From positions 1-13,198 of the forward strand of contig DANX01000084.1 of NCBI GenBank assembly GCA_002502295.1: a stretch of 13,198 bases of DNA. Direction: 5' to 3'. Positions 6,621 through 13,198 of the stretch are shown piece after piece. The notes under the pieces are model-generated. The model saw only the letters and a program-made list of their open reading frames with translations, was not told where the DNA came from and did no database searches. This DNA is from Euryarchaeota archaeon UBA561. Its GTDB lineage: Archaea; Thermoplasmatota; Poseidoniia; Poseidoniales; Poseidoniaceae. Numbering within the stretch: the first letter of the stretch is position 1; each line of letters begins with the position of its first letter. The position numbers were made by a program, and so were the translations under genes.

Positions 6621-7263
6621 GCACGTCACCGACCGCTAAGACTTCCTCCTCTGCAGCGGTCAAGCCACTAAGGAATTGGTGGAGCATGGCTCCTGTCCAC
6701 ACTGCGAAAGCAAGATTCCCAAGGGCGTGTATGGCGTCAAACGGCAAACCCTGGCCGAGCAGAACGATGAATTGTCCAACAGACATTTCAGGGGAAATCA
6801 ACGAGAGCGTTGAGACGAAGCCGAACAACGGGGCTGCCAGAACAGCGTACAGGCAAAGCCGTGCGGTCTGTAGGCGGCCGTCTACGATCAGCCGAGCATT
6901 GGCGCCGATAACGGCGACAATTGACCATCCGAGAGCTTGGAACAACGTCCACCATCCATGGCTGATTAGAAGGTTGGAAAGGAGCGAGACGAGGATGGCA
7001 AAGGCCACACCCCGCTTTGCTCCTAAGTGAGCCCCAACCAAGAGTGCCGCAACGGTGACCGGTTGAACGTTCGGCAAAGGTTGCATCACGACTCGGAGGG
7101 CGGTGGTCGCCAAGACCATGGTCATGAGCATGGCGGCCGTCATTCGGTTGGCTCGAGGAGCAGAAAGAAGGAATCCAAAGGCGGCGGCGACCAAGGCCAT
7201 GTCCAGAAGCACCGAGCCAAGGGGGGAGAGTTCCGGCCCGTGTACCCCCAACGCTTGGAACAT
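6604..7263 (-). CDS. ECF transporter substrate-binding (S) component
   Basis: S components are small membrane proteins that bind a vitamin or metal and dock with an EcfA-EcfA'-EcfT module for uptake. The 219-residue product is almost wholly hydrophobic, with about six segments (near 16-34, 41-59, 68-100, 106-122, 135-157 and 164-200). Family marks are QPLPNVQPVTVAALLVGAHLG (61-81), the signature between helices in many vitamin S components, and GLPFDAIHALGNLAFA (172-187). ATG 7263 is chosen because GGAGG lies 4 bases upstream. The frame is open to TTG 7320, which would overlap the previous gene. The preceding gene encodes a secreted protein with a transcobalamin-like domain, which favours a corrinoid substrate. 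That specificity is an inference. No EcfA or EcfT gene is in the window, so these must be encoded elsewhere or be shared. Confidence 0.82.
   Translation of the reverse strand: MFQALGVHGPELSPLGSVLLDMALVAAAFGFLLSAPRANRMTAAMLMTMVLATTALRVVMQPLPNVQPVTVAALLVGAHLGAKRGVAFAILVSLLSNLLISHGWWTLFQALGWSIVAVIGANARLIVDGRLQTARLCLYAVLAAPLFGFVSTLSLISPEMSVGQFIVLLGQGLPFDAIHALGNLAFAVWTGAMLHQFLSGLTAAEEEVLAVGDVHGFDA
6626..6630 (-). promoter_or_regulatory. Shine-Dalgarno site of pth2 copy B inside the ECF S gene
   Basis: On the minus strand this reads GGTGA, 5 bases before ATG 6620. It lies within the last codons of the ECF S gene and decides the start of pth2 copy B, implying coupled translation of the two genes. 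Confidence 0.5.
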
Positions 7264-7267
7264 GTCC

Positions 7268-7272
7268 CCTCC
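7268..7272 (-). promoter_or_regulatory. Shine-Dalgarno site of the ECF S gene
   Basis: On the minus strand this reads GGAGG, followed by GGAC and then ATG 7263. It selects this ATG over the in-frame TTG 7320 and GTG 7302 further upstream. Confidence 0.65.
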
Positions 7273-7304
7273 GACAGGGCCGACATCCTTGAGGGTTGCC
7301 ACCC

Positions 7305-8969
7305 CTAAGCAAGGGACCAACGCAAGACGAGGGTTGGTTCAACAGCGGCGACATCGATGGCGTAAGTGCCACGTTCTCCATTGATCGTGTATTCCCACCC
7401 GCCCCCACGTGTCTCATTGAAGGAGATAAGGTAGAGTCCGAGGCTAGTGTCTTCGGTTTCCACGTTGATTCCGGATTGGGAGGCGGCGTCTTTGGTGAGG
7501 CTCCATACGGTGGTGTGGCCCTCAAAACCGCCCAAGCTGACGGTGCCCTCCGGCAGTTCAAACACAACAACCTGTGTGCCCAGCCAATCCTCTGACCACG
7601 ATGGGTCCCATTCTTCGTCGGGGGAAGTCGGTGGTGCTTCAGTGAGGACGTCGTTCCAAGCGTTCGAAACATCTGGGAGCATGAGAAGAGCGATCACCAA
7701 AGCGGAGAAAGAAAGCAGAGCCCAAGCGTTGTTCATTCGGCCTCGTTTTGCCATCGTGGCTGAACCACCGAGAGCAAAGGTGAGTCCGATGATTCCCAAG
7801 AGGGCGAGGCCTTCGTTTTGGCCCTCATCGAGTGGCAGTTCCGGACTCAAATCCTTGCTCTCATAGGCCATGAGGACCCCCGCATCGTTGCCAATGTAGA
7901 GCATTGAGGAGGTTTGTGCTGGAGCGGATGTACCGTATCCATCGTACGGCGTGGAGAAGACACCCGAGCCCGCCAGCCCGCCGGATTCATTCACTTCGGC
8001 GATGAACCATCCGCCTTCGGGGGTGTTTACCGGAGCGAATACACGGTCTTCGGATACCAAGGCCATTTCGCCGCTCACCAAGGTCGCTAACGAATCAACG
8101 ACGCTGCAAGCCTGCTCACAGCGAACTGAAGTGAGTCCTTGGCGGTCGCCAAACACGAAGGTCTGATCGACTTTGAGGGGAACGGCAGGAGAGCCCCCTA
8201 GCGTGGCCAAAAGAGCGAGGGAGTCCGAGGTGGTGGTGTAAACATAGAGAGAACTCGATGCGTCCTCTTGTACATGAAGCAGCAATCGATGGTCAACAAC
8301 CAGCGGAGCGTGGCGCAACGACCCGGAAAGGTTCACTGAAGATATCACGGTGCCGTTGCTGTGGACGCCCCACAACGTTCCGGTTTCGCTTCCAACCCAG
8401 TACGTCTCTCCTTGCTTTGCGACGCCGTTACGCCAGCCGTCGCTCAACTGAACTTCAAACCCTATTTCCCCGTTCTCGAGACACAGTTGCATCAAGCCAT
8501 TGCGTGTAGGAACAACCACATGGTCTGCATCAAGGAGGGCCGCTCCTGTAATCCCCCAAGCTTTCACGGTGGTGTTCACCTGCCAAATCAGGGTGCCGTT
8601 TGAGGGATGAAGCGCCGTAAAATCTCCGTTGGCCCAACCAACCAGCAACATCTCAGGCCATTGTCCACAGGGTCCAGCCCCCGCATCAACGAGAAGGAGA
8701 GGGGACATGTCATGTTGCACGGTTGTTGGGCTGGCACGGGTCCATTTGTGCACACCTTCATGCGTGAATGCTTTCACGACAGGTCGCTCTTCACCCGTCC
8801 AAAATCCAGAGGTGCGGACGTAGACGTGTTCGTCGTCCGCCACGGGGGACGTGGTGATGTAACCTGGCCCTACATCCTGTTCCCACGCCGGTACCCACGC
8901 GGTCGCCGAGGCGTGCGGCGTGCAAAGAAACAGAGCAAACCCGACAAGGAGCATCAATGAACGGCGCAT
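7305..8969 (-). CDS. Secreted PQQ-type beta-propeller with transcobalamin-like (DUF4430-like) C-terminal domain
   Basis: The 554-residue product has a signal peptide (MRRSLMLLVGFALFLC, probable cleavage after ASA near residue 22). A beta-propeller of PQQ/pyrrolo-quinoline-like repeats follows at about 28-370, with motifs such as NGTLIWQ (124-130), GSETGTLWGVHSNGTVI (193-209) and GNDAGVLMAY (360-369). Next come two hydrophobic helices (about 386-406 and 414-434) separated by a short basic loop (KRGR), then an acidic Trp-rich linker. The C-terminal domain (about 465-554) has the pattern TVWSL, SLGLYLISFNE and GGGWEYTINGERG, ending VLRW. This closely resembles DUF4430, the transcobalamin-like C-terminal domain. 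With the signal peptide and two helices, both propeller and C-terminal domain should lie outside the cell. ATG 8969 follows the gatE stop by 7 bases, with GGAG overlapping that stop. The ECF S gene follows after 41 bases. A role in capturing a corrinoid or similar ligand for uptake is inferred from the domain and this neighbour. Confidence 0.78.
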   Translation of the reverse strand: MRRSLMLLVGFALFLCTPHASATAWVPAWEQDVGPGYITTSPVADDEHVYVRTSGFWTGEERPVVKAFTHEGVHKWTRASPTTVQHDMSPLLLVDAGAGPCGQWPEMLLVGWANGDFTALHPSNGTLIWQVNTTVKAWGITGAALLDADHVVVPTRNGLMQLCLENGEIGFEVQLSDGWRNGVAKQGETYWVGSETGTLWGVHSNGTVISSVNLSGSLRHAPLVVDHRLLLHVQEDASSSLYVYTTTSDSLALLATLGGSPAVPLKVDQTFVFGDRQGLTSVRCEQACSVVDSLATLVSGEMALVSEDRVFAPVNTPEGGWFIAEVNESGGLAGSGVFSTPYDGYGTSAPAQTSSMLYIGNDAGVLMAYESKDLSPELPLDEGQNEGLALLGIIGLTFALGGSATMAKRGRMNNAWALLSFSALVIALLMLPDVSNAWNDVLTEAPPTSPDEEWDPSWSEDWLGTQVVVFELPEGTVSLGGFEGHTTVWSLTKDAASQSGINVETEDTSLGLYLISFNETRGGGWEYTINGERGTYAIDVAAVEPTLVLRWSLA

Positions 8970-8976
8970 GGATCGG

Positions 8977-10995
8977 TCACTCCAGCACGGCTTGAATGGC
9001 AGCTCGCAACAAAGCACTGACTTCCTTTCCATCCGCCCCACCGGCTGCCTGCATGACGACTCCCATCAATGGACCCATGGCCCCCATGCCCCGTTCTTTG
9101 ACGAAGGCAAGCCGTTCGTTGACGATGCCCTGAATCACCTCTTCCAAGCCACCAATGTCTGCAGGAGCGAGGTCGTGGTTGCTGCAATACGCTCGAAGTT
9201 CCTCCAAGCCGACCACTCGGCCACGGTGCGCTTCGACGACGCCGTCGACGTGGTCTCGAGCCAGGGCACCGTCTTCCCGCAAGGTCAAGATGTTGGCAAG
9301 GGTTTGGGCCGATTCAGTGTCATGGTTCAACAGAAGAGCCGCCCATGCCTTGGGTGGGAGATCGGCAGCGTGTTCGCAGAATAAGTCGTCCAGTTCACGA
9401 GCAAGGAGCTGTTCGGACTGATCGGTCGACATGCTGTAAGTAGACAACCGCTCGGAGCGCTCACCGTCCGACATGGGCAGGTTCCCGAGCACCCTTTCCC
9501 ACTGTGTAGCCGTCATCGCTAGTGGAGGTACGTCCGTCTCAGGGTACATGCGAGAGCGCCCTGGGAGAGGTCGCATGGGTGAGGTGGTTCCGTCTTCGGG
9601 GGCACCTTTCTTGATCACGACGTTTCGGACTTCCTGAGGGATTCGATGCCATGCAAGACGGGCACGGTTAAGTGTGGCTTCTAAGGCCAGCCTCGCCTGC
9701 CACTCGGGCGCACAACACAGAACAAATCCGTCCGCTTGCCCGAGGTCGAGGTGTTTCCGAACCGTTTGGACCTCCGCATCTGTGATGCCGTATGCTGGAA
9801 GTTCATCAGCGTGAAAGATGCCTTTGACGCCTGCCAATTTTGCAGCGCCGGCGAGTTCCCGACCGAGGCGAGGGAGTTGGGCCCCTGACTCATCGTGAAC
9901 TTTGGTTCCAAGATGCCCAAGCATCCCCTTCAGTGGCAGAGCCATCATGACCGAGCGTGCTGCAAGCCCCTCAGCAATCATTCCGGATTGCGTGTTCCCG
10001 AACAACGCTGAAACATCATGGAGGTCAAGCGGGAGATGTTTGGCGACGACCCCGGCAACCCGTAGTTCAACGGTTTCATCGTCAAGGTCACGGTGAGGGG
10101 GGAGCGGGGGGAGTTCAGACGCCTTTCGGAGGTCGTTGGCTAAGCGGTAAAAGTGAAGTTGGCGAGCCATCTCAAGACGAATAATTTGAGGAATCCAAGC
10201 AAGATCCTGGCATCCTTTGATCTCAACACGATCACCAGCACCAATGGAGACATTGAGGTCCTGCCGAATGCTGCCGAGTCCCCGACGAACACGGCGGGTG
10301 CGCCGCAGCACGCGCCCAAGCGCCATGGCGGTGATTTGGGCATGGTCAGGCGAAACGACATCGGGAGAGGTGGCAATTTCAATCAACGGTAGCCCCAGTC
10401 GGTCGAGGTTGTAGGTTACCTGTTGGCCGTGCGCCACATCAACCGTGTCCAACTTCCGAGCACTGTCTTCCTCAAGACAAACCACGTCGATACCAACGGA
10501 ACCGCCCTCCGTCTCAAGTACACCGTCTGTAGCGAGGAGGGAGGTTCGTTGAAACCCACTGGTGTTTGAACCGTCAACCACCGTCTTGCGCATGGTTTGA
10601 ATGAGCGAAACGGGTTTCGAATTTAGCAGAGCCGCCACGGTCAACGTGATATCAACGGCGTCTTCATCCAAAGCGAGCGGAGGTTGTTCGTCGAGTTCGA
10701 TAAGTCCGGCGTTGGGAGATTGTGCGTACACAAACGTGCGGTTGCGTTTTGACTCAAACCTCGCCGCTACATCAACCGCTCCGCCTTCCCCGCGGCTCGC
10801 TCGCAAGCGGCGTTCAAAGCGTGGCCAATCATCGGGAAGCGTGTCGATGGTGATGTCGTAGAGCTCTCCGCTTTCACGCGAATGGAGCTTGCCGGTGGCC
10901 AATTGCTGATGAACCTCAATGCCGCACATGAATCCCAACTGTTCAGGATCCAACGCCGATGAACGGTGGACATCGCCCTGTGGTTCATCGGCCAT
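8977..10995 (-). CDS. gatE: Glu-tRNA(Gln) amidotransferase subunit E (GatE)
   Basis: GatDE is the archaea-specific enzyme that converts Glu-tRNA(Gln) to Gln-tRNA(Gln). GatE binds the tRNA and carries the kinase/transamidation site, while GatD (not in this window) supplies ammonia from glutamine. The 672-residue product shows the GatB/GatE core: CGIEVHQQL (24-32), MRKTVVDGSNTSGFQRT (135-151), CLEEDSAR (173-180), NLDRLGLPLIEIATSPD (196-212), GSIRQDLNVSI (241-251) and RVEIKGCQDL (256-265). An AspRS-like GAD insertion follows, including GIFHADELPAYGI, then RMYPETDVPP and a helical YqeY-like tail. The usual KLFCxC following the first motif is KLHSRES here, so the metal-binding cysteines appear lost. 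ATG 10995 is chosen; GTG 11010 is the only longer option and GGTGA directly abuts it. The gene follows mcm by 48 bases and precedes the propeller gene by 7. Confidence 0.95.
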   Translation of the reverse strand: MADEPQGDVHRSSALDPEQLGFMCGIEVHQQLATGKLHSRESGELYDITIDTLPDDWPRFERRLRASRGEGGAVDVAARFESKRNRTFVYAQSPNAGLIELDEQPPLALDEDAVDITLTVAALLNSKPVSLIQTMRKTVVDGSNTSGFQRTSLLATDGVLETEGGSVGIDVVCLEEDSARKLDTVDVAHGQQVTYNLDRLGLPLIEIATSPDVVSPDHAQITAMALGRVLRRTRRVRRGLGSIRQDLNVSIGAGDRVEIKGCQDLAWIPQIIRLEMARQLHFYRLANDLRKASELPPLPPHRDLDDETVELRVAGVVAKHLPLDLHDVSALFGNTQSGMIAEGLAARSVMMALPLKGMLGHLGTKVHDESGAQLPRLGRELAGAAKLAGVKGIFHADELPAYGITDAEVQTVRKHLDLGQADGFVLCCAPEWQARLALEATLNRARLAWHRIPQEVRNVVIKKGAPEDGTTSPMRPLPGRSRMYPETDVPPLAMTATQWERVLGNLPMSDGERSERLSTYSMSTDQSEQLLARELDDLFCEHAADLPPKAWAALLLNHDTESAQTLANILTLREDGALARDHVDGVVEAHRGRVVGLEELRAYCSNHDLAPADIGGLEEVIQGIVNERLAFVKERGMGAMGPLMGVVMQAAGGADGKEVSALLRAAIQAVLE

Positions 10996-11043
10996 GCCCT
11001 TGCCAAGCACTCACCCTTCATGAGCACAACCCTTGGTTGAAAC

Positions 11044-13173
11044 TCAAACGACCTGAAGCGTATCGTACCCGGACGGTCGCATCATGCGACCGTCACGGCA
11101 CAACTTGTCGATGATGTCCTCGGCTTTGGCCCGGGGGATGTCGCGTCGTTCCGCCTCCGTGAGGACATCAAGCAAATTGGCGGCTGTGCCAGCATCGTTC
11201 TGAAGGACTGAAACGATGTCAATGACCTGCTTCTCTTGGTTGCGGATTTTGCCCTTCTTGCCCGATTCAATGGTGGTCAGGTCAAAGTTCTCGCCCATCA
11301 GTTCGTGCCGCCATGTCTTGGTCAGGCGAATGGCTCGTTCAGCATCATCCGCCGTGGCCATGTTGGAGAGGCGAATGCGTGCACTGGCTTCCGCCAAGCG
11401 TGACAGCGCCTCAAGAGACCGTGCGGTGATGGCCACGCTGTCCTCCGACTCACCGCCGGTTTTCCGAGTCTCAACGTAGTAGGCCACGATTTTCGCTCTG
11501 GCTTCATCATCAAGTTTAGGATGGAACGTTCGCTTGGAATAAGCCACGTACTTTCGCAAGAGTTCGCGTGGTAAAATCTCGTACTTGCCATCCACCTTCT
11601 TCGCTTCTTTTCGTTGGGCAGTGGGCCGGGTGGGGTCTGGAATTGTCCCTTCCTTCACCAGTAACTCGCTGCTACCCTTGAGTCGGTTTTCAATGATGTG
11701 CGAAGCAATCTTTTCGTCTCGGGATCCGTCTGGCGTGTCGGTCATCAACCAAATGATGTCGAACCGAGAGATCAGCGGTGGAGCGAGGTTGATTTGCGAC
11801 GTGAACGGCGCATCGCTGATTGGTTGAAAACGGCCGCTGGTCGGGTTGGCGGCGGCAAGCACGGCGCATCGCGTTCGCAAACTAGCGTTGATGCCCGCTT
11901 TTGATATCGAAATGCTCTGTTGTTCCATGGCTTCGTGCATGCTTGAACGATCCGCCGTGTTCATTTTGTCAAATTCGTCAATGGCAGCAAGACCGAGGTC
12001 GGCAAGCACCAACGCTCCTGCTTCCAACGTCCAACGGCCGTCGGCAGCGGCGTCTTGAACCGCGGCGGCAGTGAGACCGGCTGCTGAAGCCGATTGGCCG
12101 GATGCAAATCGACCACGAGGGGAAATGGTGGACATGTAGTGCAAAAGTTGTGATTTTGCAACACCGGGGTCGCCCATCAAAAGGATGTGAATATCGCCAC
12201 GGTTCCGAGTCCCGTCTTCGTTGACCTGGGCTTCGCCTCCGAACAATTGGAGCATCAGGGATTCCTTGATGCGCTCCATTCCAAAGATGGAAGGGGCGAT
12301 GCTGCGTGTCAGCAGATCGTAAACGCCGGCGTCGCGTGCAATGTCCTTGATTTCATTCTCCTCCTCTTCGGAAATAATGATCTCTTCAAGCGGAATGTTT
12401 TGGCGTTCAAGGGAATGAATGCGCAAAAAAATGTCAAACACGGGCGTGTCCTTGCCTCCCTTCCGCTGCGAGCGGATGAAAAGCACGCCGTTTGCTTTGA
12501 CTCGGTCTCCGGGATTCAAGCGACCGGCCAAGTCTTGTTCGCCAATGCAGAGAATACGCTCGGGTTGAATGCCGCCTTTCATCTGCTCCGGTAGTTCCTG
12601 AAGTTCAACAAACTGGGAATTGATGAGGTGCGAGGCTTGCTGTTGGAGAAGGAACCTTGTCTGACGTTTTGGACGACCACAACCTCCGTCGATTTGGATG
12701 CACTCAAGCGGCTCGATGAGTTCTTGTTCATTCGGCTGATTGAGCTCCATGGTGTGACCGCAAGCTACGCACTCAAACACGGCTGAGTAAAGACGAGGGC
12801 GAACGCCTGTGATCTTCGTCGTCACAGCGTCAATGGCAATCATTCGTCCAATGTCATCGGCACGCAACTGAGAAACCGTACGAACTTGGTCGCTTGGAAG
12901 GTGAATAATGCGTACGAACGGCATCAGGTTGCCTTCACCGGCATCGAGGAGAAATTGACGAAGGGCTTGATTGGCAGCCCGAAAGTGGTGATCAGGATTG
13001 GACAAGATGTCTTGCGCAAACTCGTGATCGTATCCTTCAACTTCTCGAAAAGAAACCTCAAGAGATCCTTCGTCGGGCCACATCTTCGCCAGATTGTGAA
13101 TGGCTTCAGAATACTTGTCTTGGAGCAAGGAAGTCCAGCGGGCGGGAAGGTCAAATTCTTGCATTGCCGACAT
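11044..13173 (-). CDS. mcm: Replicative DNA helicase MCM
   Basis: Archaeal MCM forms the hexameric helicase that unwinds DNA ahead of the replication fork. The 709-residue product has the full order of domains. The N-terminal domain contains an OB fold and a zinc site (C135, C138, C158, C165). The AAA+ core has Walker A GDPGVAKS (334-341), the PRGRFASGQSASAAGLTAA segment, Walker B LAAIDEFDKM (395-404), sensor 1 in LAAANPTSGRF, and the arginine finger in ISRFD (R470). A helical lid and a C-terminal winged helix follow (about 640-709). Length is normal for the family. ATG 13173 is chosen because GGAG at 13182-13185 lies 8 bases upstream. GTG 13182 and ATG 13164 are the alternatives. It is the first gene seen in the minus-strand series. 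Its promoter must lie within the last 25 bases or beyond the window. Confidence 0.97.
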   Translation of the reverse strand: MSAMQEFDLPARWTSLLQDKYSEAIHNLAKMWPDEGSLEVSFREVEGYDHEFAQDILSNPDHHFRAANQALRQFLLDAGEGNLMPFVRIIHLPSDQVRTVSQLRADDIGRMIAIDAVTTKITGVRPRLYSAVFECVACGHTMELNQPNEQELIEPLECIQIDGGCGRPKRQTRFLLQQQASHLINSQFVELQELPEQMKGGIQPERILCIGEQDLAGRLNPGDRVKANGVLFIRSQRKGGKDTPVFDIFLRIHSLERQNIPLEEIIISEEEENEIKDIARDAGVYDLLTRSIAPSIFGMERIKESLMLQLFGGEAQVNEDGTRNRGDIHILLMGDPGVAKSQLLHYMSTISPRGRFASGQSASAAGLTAAAVQDAAADGRWTLEAGALVLADLGLAAIDEFDKMNTADRSSMHEAMEQQSISISKAGINASLRTRCAVLAAANPTSGRFQPISDAPFTSQINLAPPLISRFDIIWLMTDTPDGSRDEKIASHIIENRLKGSSELLVKEGTIPDPTRPTAQRKEAKKVDGKYEILPRELLRKYVAYSKRTFHPKLDDEARAKIVAYYVETRKTGGESEDSVAITARSLEALSRLAEASARIRLSNMATADDAERAIRLTKTWRHELMGENFDLTTIESGKKGKIRNQEKQVIDIVSVLQNDAGTAANLLDVLTEAERRDIPRAKAEDIIDKLCRDGRMMRPSGYDTLQVV

Positions 13174-13181
13174 AAATTTCA

Positions 13182-13185
13182 CTCC
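13182..13185 (-). promoter_or_regulatory. Shine-Dalgarno site of mcm
   Basis: On the minus strand this reads GGAG, then TGAAATTT, then ATG 13173. The GTG at 13182 begins with the last G of this motif, so the ATG is the better start. Confidence 0.5.
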
Positions 13186-13198
13186 CGGGACAATGAAC

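Noticed and set aside
6788..7672. 294-codon open frame on the minus strand in another frame
   Set aside because: It spans the end of the propeller gene and most of the ECF S gene, both of which show family motifs in their own frames. Its product is Pro/Arg/His-rich, typical of a shadow frame.
11027..11039. Perfect 5-bp inverted repeat (CAACC/GGTTG, loop of 3) just after the mcm stop, as a terminator or operator
   Set aside because: The stem is short, no T-run follows on the minus strand, and gatE begins only about 30 bases further on. Such repeats are expected by chance.
1..13198. CRISPR array, insertion sequence, prophage, tRNA or rRNA
   Set aside because: I saw no regularly spaced repeats, transposase or integrase motifs, tRNA-like cloverleaf or rRNA signature on either strand, and coding genes occupy nearly all of the window.

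Overview
The window is archaeal and most likely comes from a marine planktonic euryarchaeon of the Poseidoniales (Marine Group II) type. The archaeal assignment rests on genes that bacteria lack: a TFB transcription factor, a replicative MCM helicase, GatE (the archaea-only Glu-tRNA(Gln) amidotransferase subunit) and two peptidyl-tRNA hydrolases of the Pth2 type. Shine-Dalgarno sequences of the GGAG/GGTGA kind and TATA boxes agree. The finer placement is an inference from general resemblance and compactness, not from any search. No tRNA, rRNA, CRISPR array, insertion sequence or phage gene is visible.

Layout. Positions 1-255 are non-coding or nearly so. They hold two TATA boxes and a doubtful 28-codon ORF. 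On the plus strand follow a divergent TFB (256-1422) and a secreted, membrane-anchored thioredoxin-fold protein (1469-2395). Everything else is on the minus strand and reads leftward as one tightly packed series: mcm (13173-11044), gatE (10995-8977), a secreted beta-propeller protein with a transcobalamin-like C-terminal domain (8969-7305), an ECF transporter S component (7263-6604), two adjacent pth2 genes (6620-6264 and 6254-5838), a threonine aldolase (5800-4754) and a 795-residue protein of unknown family (4757-2370). The gaps in this series run from a 17-base overlap to 48 bases, so co-transcription is likely. The two strands converge with a 26-base overlap at 2370-2395.

How the genes fit together. 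TFB and MCM serve transcription initiation and replication. GatE (with GatD encoded elsewhere) makes Gln-tRNA(Gln), and the Pth2 enzymes recycle peptidyl-tRNA. Threonine aldolase works in glycine/threonine metabolism. The beta-propeller/DUF4430-like protein followed directly by an ECF S component looks like a vitamin capture-and-uptake pair, with a corrinoid as the best guess for the substrate. It is the most interesting pair in the window. Other points of interest are the tandem unequal Pth2 paralogues, the TFB with an insertion in its first cyclin repeat, and the unrecognised 795-residue protein. Several translation starts are set here by visible Shine-Dalgarno sequences instead of by the longest open frame.
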